Assembly (NCBI RefSeq): GCF_905397435.1
Contig: NZ_CAJPVI010000035.1
Location: 37,689-101,688 of the forward strand
Length of the DNA stretch: 64,000 nt
From: Cupriavidus numazuensis
GTDB taxonomy: Bacteria > Pseudomonadota > Gammaproteobacteria > Burkholderiales > Burkholderiaceae
Direction: 5' to 3'
The translations under genes and the position numbers were made by a program. Below, in pieces: positions 60,239 through 64,000 of this stretch. Each line of letters starts with the position of its first letter. The stretch's first letter is position 1. The notes under the pieces were generated by a model. The model was not told the DNA's origin and searched no databases. It worked only from the letters and a program-made list of their open reading frames with translations.

Positions 60239-61342
60239 ATGCCCATCTCGCCTCAACTCGCCGAACTGGTTGCGTCGCTGCACGCACACTATGCCACCAC
60301 CGTTGTGCCGCCCTGGATGGGCAACGGCTGGAATACCGACCTGATGCTGCCATATGAGGCGCTGGACGGCGCCACCGGCACTGCTTTGCCCCCGGTGCGC
60401 TATCGCGCCATGGCCTGCGCGCGCCAGCTCTACGTTTTTTCGATGGCGGGGATGCTGCGCCATGCCGATACGCTGTTCGGCTCACTGCAGGCCTACTTCG
60501 GCAATGGCGAGGGAGGATGGATCTACAGCGTGGATCCGGCGGGGATGCCGCTGGATTCCACGCGGGATCTGTACACGCATGCCTTCGTGATCTTCGCGTG
60601 CGCGCATTACTACCTCATCAGCCGTAATGGCGATGCGCTCGATGTGCTGGAGGAAACACGCGATGTGATCGAACAGCGCTTTGCGGATGGCACGGGCCTG
60701 TACCATGCGGCGCTGTCCGAATCCTTCAAGGACCAGGGCGCTGGCTTGCAGCAGAATCCCATCATGCATCTGACCGAGGCTTACCTCGCGGCATTCGGAA
60801 CGATCGGCGACCTTTGGTATGCAGATCGCCTGCGCGAGATCGCCGCGGCGGTGCATGGCCGATTCGTCGATCCGGCCACCGGCTGCATTGCCGAACTGCC
60901 AAAGGGTACTCCCGGTAACCGCATCGAACCTGGCCATCAGTTCGAGTGGTTTTCACTGGTTGCGGGCAATCATGATCTGTTCGAGGGCTCGCCGCTCACC
61001 GAGTCCCTGCAGCGGGCCTTCGTGTTTGCGCAGACGCACGGCGTGGTGCCCGGGACGTTCGGCGTCAGCGCGGCGCTCGACGAGCATGGCGCGTTGCTTG
61101 ATGGCACCGAGCGCATCTGGGCCCAGACGGAATATGCGCGTGCGCTGGCCGTGCATGGGACGCCCGAATCGCTGGCGACGCTCGAAGCGCAGTTGCGCCA
61201 GTACCGCACCCGTTTCCTGCACAAGGGTGGCTGGCACGAATGCCTGGCGCCCTCGGGCGAGGTGGTGCGGGCAGAAATGCCGTCAACGTCGCCGTACCAC
61301 CTCTGCACGGCCTACGCCGAGCTGCCGGATCTGGAGAGCTAG
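60239..61342 (+). CDS. AGE-family epimerase/isomerase
   Basis: The 367-residue protein has an (alpha/alpha)6 barrel of the N-acylglucosamine 2-epimerase family: YRAMACARQLYVFSMAGML, DLYTHAFVIFACAHYYLIS, MHLTEAYLAAFGTIGD, IEPGHQFEWFSLVAG and ERIWAQTEYARAL. The His residues of the active site (in YTHAF, MHLTE, PGHQFEW) are present. Members epimerise N-acetylglucosamine/mannosamine, cellobiose or aldoses such as mannose/fructose; the absence of partner genes leaves the substrate open. ATG at 60239 starts the conserved part. Its stop shares the bases CTAG with the convergent LysR gene. Confidence 0.85.
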   Translation: MPISPQLAELVASLHAHYATTVVPPWMGNGWNTDLMLPYEALDGATGTALPPVRYRAMACARQLYVFSMAGMLRHADTLFGSLQAYFGNGEGGWIYSVDPAGMPLDSTRDLYTHAFVIFACAHYYLISRNGDALDVLEETRDVIEQRFADGTGLYHAALSESFKDQGAGLQQNPIMHLTEAYLAAFGTIGDLWYADRLREIAAAVHGRFVDPATGCIAELPKGTPGNRIEPGHQFEWFSLVAGNHDLFEGSPLTESLQRAFVFAQTHGVVPGTFGVSAALDEHGALLDGTERIWAQTEYARALAVHGTPESLATLEAQLRQYRTRFLHKGGWHECLAPSGEVVRAEMPSTSPYHLCTAYAELPDLES

Positions 61343-62205
61343 GCGCCTGTCCAGCTACTGGCGGCGCGCAGATCGCTCTTCTGCAGCAGCCGCAGCAGTG
61401 TCTCGGCCGGCTGGCTCAGCCGGCGCGCAGACAAGGAAATAAACTCGACCTCGGGCAGCACCGGCAGCTTTTCCCAGTTGAGCGGCGGCGCGACGCCTTC
61501 GCCATACAGGTAGCGCGAGCGCACGGTCAGCCCCAGCCCGCCGCGAGCGGCGGCAAGGCATCCGGAATGGCTACTGCTGCTGCAGACGACTTGCCACTGG
61601 CAGCCGGCCTTGGCCAGCGTATCGAGCACGACCGAGCGTGTCACGCTCGGCTCGTACACCAGGATCAGCGGCAGCGGCTGCGACAAGTCCACCACCGTCC
61701 CGGGGCGTGCCAGCCATTCCAGCGAGCCGCGGAACAGCGGCACGCCACGGCGGTCGCCCTGGCGACGCTTGCCCAGCATCAGGTCGAGCGAGCCGGCATC
61801 CATCAGTTCGTACAGCTTGCTGGTCATGGCGATGGTGATCTCCATCTCCACGTCGGGGTGCGTATTGCGGAACGCCGACAACACGCCCGACAGCGGTCCC
61901 TGCGCCAGATCTTCCGATGTGCCGAGCCGCACGCGGCCGCGCAGCCGTGGCGCTGTGAACTGGGATTCCGCGCGCGCGAGCGCCTCCAGGATGAGCCGCG
62001 CATGCACGAGCAGCGCTTCGCCGTCAGGCGTCATCGACAGCGAATGGGTATCGCGCACGAACAGGCGGCGCCCCACGCTTTGTTCCAGGCGGCGGATATG
62101 GTCGCTGACGCTCGACTGAGACAAGCCAAGCTGCCGACCCGCTTCGGTAAAGCTGCGCGCGGCGGCCACGGTGGCGAAGGTTTGAATCCAGACCGGGTTT
62201 AGCAT
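61339..62205 (-). CDS. LysR-type regulator divergent from the MdtD-like carrier
   Basis: The 288-residue protein has the usual LysR start MLNPVWIQTFATVAAARSFT, helix-turn-helix EAGRQLGLSQSSVSDHIRRL and an effector domain with VRLGTSEDLAQGPLSGVL and a Cys-rich stretch near CQWQVVCSSSSHSGC. An in-frame ATG at 62220 is an alternative start. It is divergent from an MFS gene across 164 bases with repeated CCGATCG elements, so it probably controls it. The ligand is unknown. Confidence 0.87.
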   Translation of the reverse strand: MLNPVWIQTFATVAAARSFTEAGRQLGLSQSSVSDHIRRLEQSVGRRLFVRDTHSLSMTPDGEALLVHARLILEALARAESQFTAPRLRGRVRLGTSEDLAQGPLSGVLSAFRNTHPDVEMEITIAMTSKLYELMDAGSLDLMLGKRRQGDRRGVPLFRGSLEWLARPGTVVDLSQPLPLILVYEPSVTRSVVLDTLAKAGCQWQVVCSSSSHSGCLAAARGGLGLTVRSRYLYGEGVAPPLNWEKLPVLPEVEFISLSARRLSQPAETLLRLLQKSDLRAASSWTGA

Positions 62206-62228
62206 GGAAGCGATTGTCATCGGCAAAT

Positions 62229-62267
62229 CCGATCGCAGTCAATATCTCCAGCGGGGTTCCCGATCGG
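62229..62267. promoter_or_regulatory. Paired CCGATCG elements between LysR and MFS genes
   Basis: CCGATCG at 62229-62235 and CCGATCGG at 62260-62267 lie 31 bases apart, about three helical turns, and a partial copy (GATCGG) follows near 62284. Each contains the palindrome CGATCG. They may be binding sites of the divergent LysR protein. Confidence 0.4.
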
Positions 62268-62369
62268 AAGGGTGGTGACTATGATCGGTTCCATGGCCTG
62301 GCTGCCAGGGCTTTGCAGAATCTCCTCCTGCCTTGTTTGCATGCCTTGCCAAGCACAATCCCAACGCCC

Positions 62370-63770
62370 ATGAGCCAAGCTTCCGCCCCCTCTCTCAAGG
62401 CCATGTTGTGGATCGTCGCTGCGGGTTTCTTCATGCAGACGCTCGATACCACCATCGTCAACACCGCACTGCCTTCGATGGCACACAGCCTCGGGCGCAA
62501 GCCACTGGAGCTGCAACCCGTGGTTGTCGCGTACACGCTGACCATGGCGATGCTGACCCCGGCGTCGGGCTGGCTTGCCGACCGCTTCGGCACGCGGCGC
62601 GTCTACTTCTGCGCCATCCTGATCTTCGTGCTCGGTTCGCTGTTCTGCGCTGGCGCGCAGACGTTGCCGGAACTCGTGGTGGCCCGGGTCCTGCAAGGCA
62701 TCGGCGGCTCCATGCTGCTGCCGATCGGCCGGCTCGCCGTGCTGCGCAATGTATCGGGCGAGCAGTACATTGCCGCGCTCGCCTTTGTCTCGGTGGCCGG
62801 GCAGGTGGGACCGATCTTCGGGCCGGTGCTGGGCGGCTGGCTGGTGCAGCACGTTTCGTGGCACTGGATCTTCCTGATCAACGTGCCCGTCGGCGTTGTG
62901 GGTTTGCTCGCCGTGCGGCGCTATCTGCCGGTCGGCGACACAGGGGGCGCGCCGGCGTTCGACTGGATCGGCTGCGGCCTGCTGTCGCTGTGCATGGTGG
63001 CGTTCTCGCTCGCACTCGATGCGCCGCTGCAGGAAAGCCACGCAGGCTGGAGCGCCGGCCTTGCCGCGATCAGCGTGGCTGCCGCGCTGCTGTATATCCC
63101 GCATGCGCGCCGCAGCCGTGCGCCGCTGTTCCGGCTGGCACTGTTCCGCGAGCCGAATTTCAGCGTGGGGCTGGTCGGCAACCTGGTGTGCCGCATCGGT
63201 TCCGGCGCTGTGCCGTTCCTGCTGCCGCTGCTGATGCAACTGCAGCTCGGCTACTCGCCGTTCCACGCGGGGCTGATGCTGCTGCCGGCCGCGCTGGCGG
63301 GCGCGGTGTCCAAACGCTGGATCGTGCCGCTGGTGAAACGCTTCGGCTATGACAACTTCCTGCTCGTCAACACCGCGCTGGTCGGCGCATCGATCGCGTC
63401 GTTTGGTGCGATGTCCCCGGGCTGGCCGCTGGCGCTCTCCATTGCGCAACTGGCGCTGTTCGGCGCGACCAACTCGATGCAGTTCGCTGCCATGAACAGC
63501 GTCACGCTAAAAGGCCTCAGCGTCGAGGACGCGGGCAGCGGCAACAGCTTGTTCTCGATGGTGCAGATGTTGGCCATTGGCCTGGGCGTGACCGTTGGCG
63601 GCGGGCTCGTGACCTTGTTCTCCGATCGGATCGGGGATGCGGGTCCCGCTTATCGGCTGGCCTTTGTGGTGGTCGGCACGATCACGCTTCTGTCGGCGCT
63701 GGTGTTCCGGCGCCTGGATACTGCAGAACTTGGAAAAGGGCGGCGCGCGGCTGCGGCGCGCGCGCCTTGA
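62370..63770 (+). CDS. mdtD: MFS transporter, DHA2 family, MdtD-like
   Basis: The 466-residue protein follows recalled E. coli MdtD closely: LWIVAAGFFMQTLDTTIVNT, ALPSMAHSLG, PASGWLADRFGTRRVYF, ARVLQGIGGSMLLPIGRLAV, SWHWIFLINVPVGVVG and the AGSGNSLFSMVQMLAIGLGV block near the C-terminus. About 14 membrane segments are expected. In E. coli MdtD lies in the mdtABCD operon and may export citrate or iron-citrate; here it stands alone beside a LysR gene. ATG at 62370 begins the conserved part; the frame extends upstream through the promoter region without support. Confidence 0.85.
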   Translation: MSQASAPSLKAMLWIVAAGFFMQTLDTTIVNTALPSMAHSLGRKPLELQPVVVAYTLTMAMLTPASGWLADRFGTRRVYFCAILIFVLGSLFCAGAQTLPELVVARVLQGIGGSMLLPIGRLAVLRNVSGEQYIAALAFVSVAGQVGPIFGPVLGGWLVQHVSWHWIFLINVPVGVVGLLAVRRYLPVGDTGGAPAFDWIGCGLLSLCMVAFSLALDAPLQESHAGWSAGLAAISVAAALLYIPHARRSRAPLFRLALFREPNFSVGLVGNLVCRIGSGAVPFLLPLLMQLQLGYSPFHAGLMLLPAALAGAVSKRWIVPLVKRFGYDNFLLVNTALVGASIASFGAMSPGWPLALSIAQLALFGATNSMQFAAMNSVTLKGLSVEDAGSGNSLFSMVQMLAIGLGVTVGGGLVTLFSDRIGDAGPAYRLAFVVVGTITLLSALVFRRLDTAELGKGRRAAAARAP

Positions 63771-63922
63771 GTTGAATAAGCTTGTGTAGCTTCAGAACCA
63801 ACATCTCTGTCCCCGTGGCCATATGGTCAAGACGATGCACCGCTTTGGTCTATGGGGCGTGCAGCTTGTTTTCTGTTTTTTTGGCGCTTCGGCGTGTGTC
63901 AAGGTAGTTGTCGCGTCCGCCG

Positions 63923-64000
63923 CTATGCTGCTTTCCTGTACTCCGTGGTTTGCGGCTCGGCCCGTTCGGGGTTCAGGTAGACCACGGCATCCAGATTCCA
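63923..64000 (-). CDS. C-terminal end of an unidentified gene (5' end outside window)
   Basis: From the window edge the minus strand is open for 25 codons to a TAG at 63925-63923. The fragment begins WNLDAVVYLNPERAEP and ends TTEYRKAA. Codon use resembles the neighbours, but the piece is too short to identify. The plus-strand bases 63771-63922 between it and the MFS gene show a T-rich tract (near 63875) and no clear feature. Confidence 0.35.
   Translation of the reverse strand, partial: WNLDAVVYLNPERAEPQTTEYRKAA

Noticed and set aside
1..64000. CRISPR arrays, tRNA/rRNA genes, insertion sequences, prophage genes and replication origins
   Set aside because: I looked for spaced direct repeats, tRNA-like cloverleafs, transposase motifs, integrases and origin-type repeats and saw none; the only tandem array is the coding 114-base repeat.

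Overview
The window is GC-rich, densely coding DNA with short gaps, no rRNA or tRNA genes and almost no core housekeeping functions. Gene families (LysR, IclR, TetR, AraC and BTAD regulators, OmpC-type porin, HAE1 RND pump, many MFS carriers) and a Burkholderiales-type extragenic repeat point to a betaproteobacterium of the Burkholderiaceae, most like Cupriavidus or Ralstonia. The accessory content would suit a secondary replicon or a variable chromosomal region. Both statements are inferences from recalled family knowledge; no search was run.

Layout. 1-11 kb: tail of a sulfatase, a PLP-dependent hydroxyaspartate/threonine dehydratase, a J-domain protein, an MscS channel, a GAF-PAS-GGDEF-EAL c-di-GMP protein, then a Rieske oxygenase/reductase pair divergent from a LysR gene, and sodC. 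11-19.4 kb: a LysR gene divergent from an alpha/beta-hydrolase-like gene that has lost its nucleophile serine, followed by a complete tripartite RND efflux system. 19.4-28 kb: small envelope proteins, an oxalate/formate-type MFS carrier preceded by a coupled 27-codon ORF, an AT-rich non-coding stretch with a leftward terminator, a secreted protein made of five 38-residue repeats, a secreted ExeM/NucH-type nuclease, a phosphatidylserine synthase-like enzyme and an IclR regulator.

28-40 kb is the best-defined system: a sugar ABC importer, L-fucose dehydrogenase, mutarotase, fuconolactonase, fuconate dehydratase, a DHRS6-like 2-keto-3-deoxyfuconate dehydrogenase, an FAH-type diketo-acid hydrolase, a porin and a GH29 alpha-L-fucosidase lipoprotein. 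Together they would release L-fucose outside the inner membrane, import it and oxidise it without phosphorylation to pyruvate and lactate. The divergent IclR gene and two perfect palindromes over a promoter-like sequence suggest local control.

40-64 kb holds repeated regulator-transporter-oxidoreductase modules (TetR/MFS/SDR; TetR/MFS/old yellow enzyme/VOC), a BTAD-AAA regulator with a DUF4242 gene behind it, a Crp/Fnr-AraC regulator operon divergent from an acyl-CoA ligase, three small proteins of unknown function, an AGE-family epimerase, and a LysR gene divergent from an MdtD-like MFS carrier. Six MFS carriers lie between 21 and 64 kb. No CRISPR array, insertion sequence, prophage or plasmid origin was seen. 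The strongest candidates for something undescribed are the 38-residue repeat protein, the serine-less hydrolase placed ahead of the RND pump, the small ORF coupled to the OFA carrier, and the BTAD/DUF4242 module.
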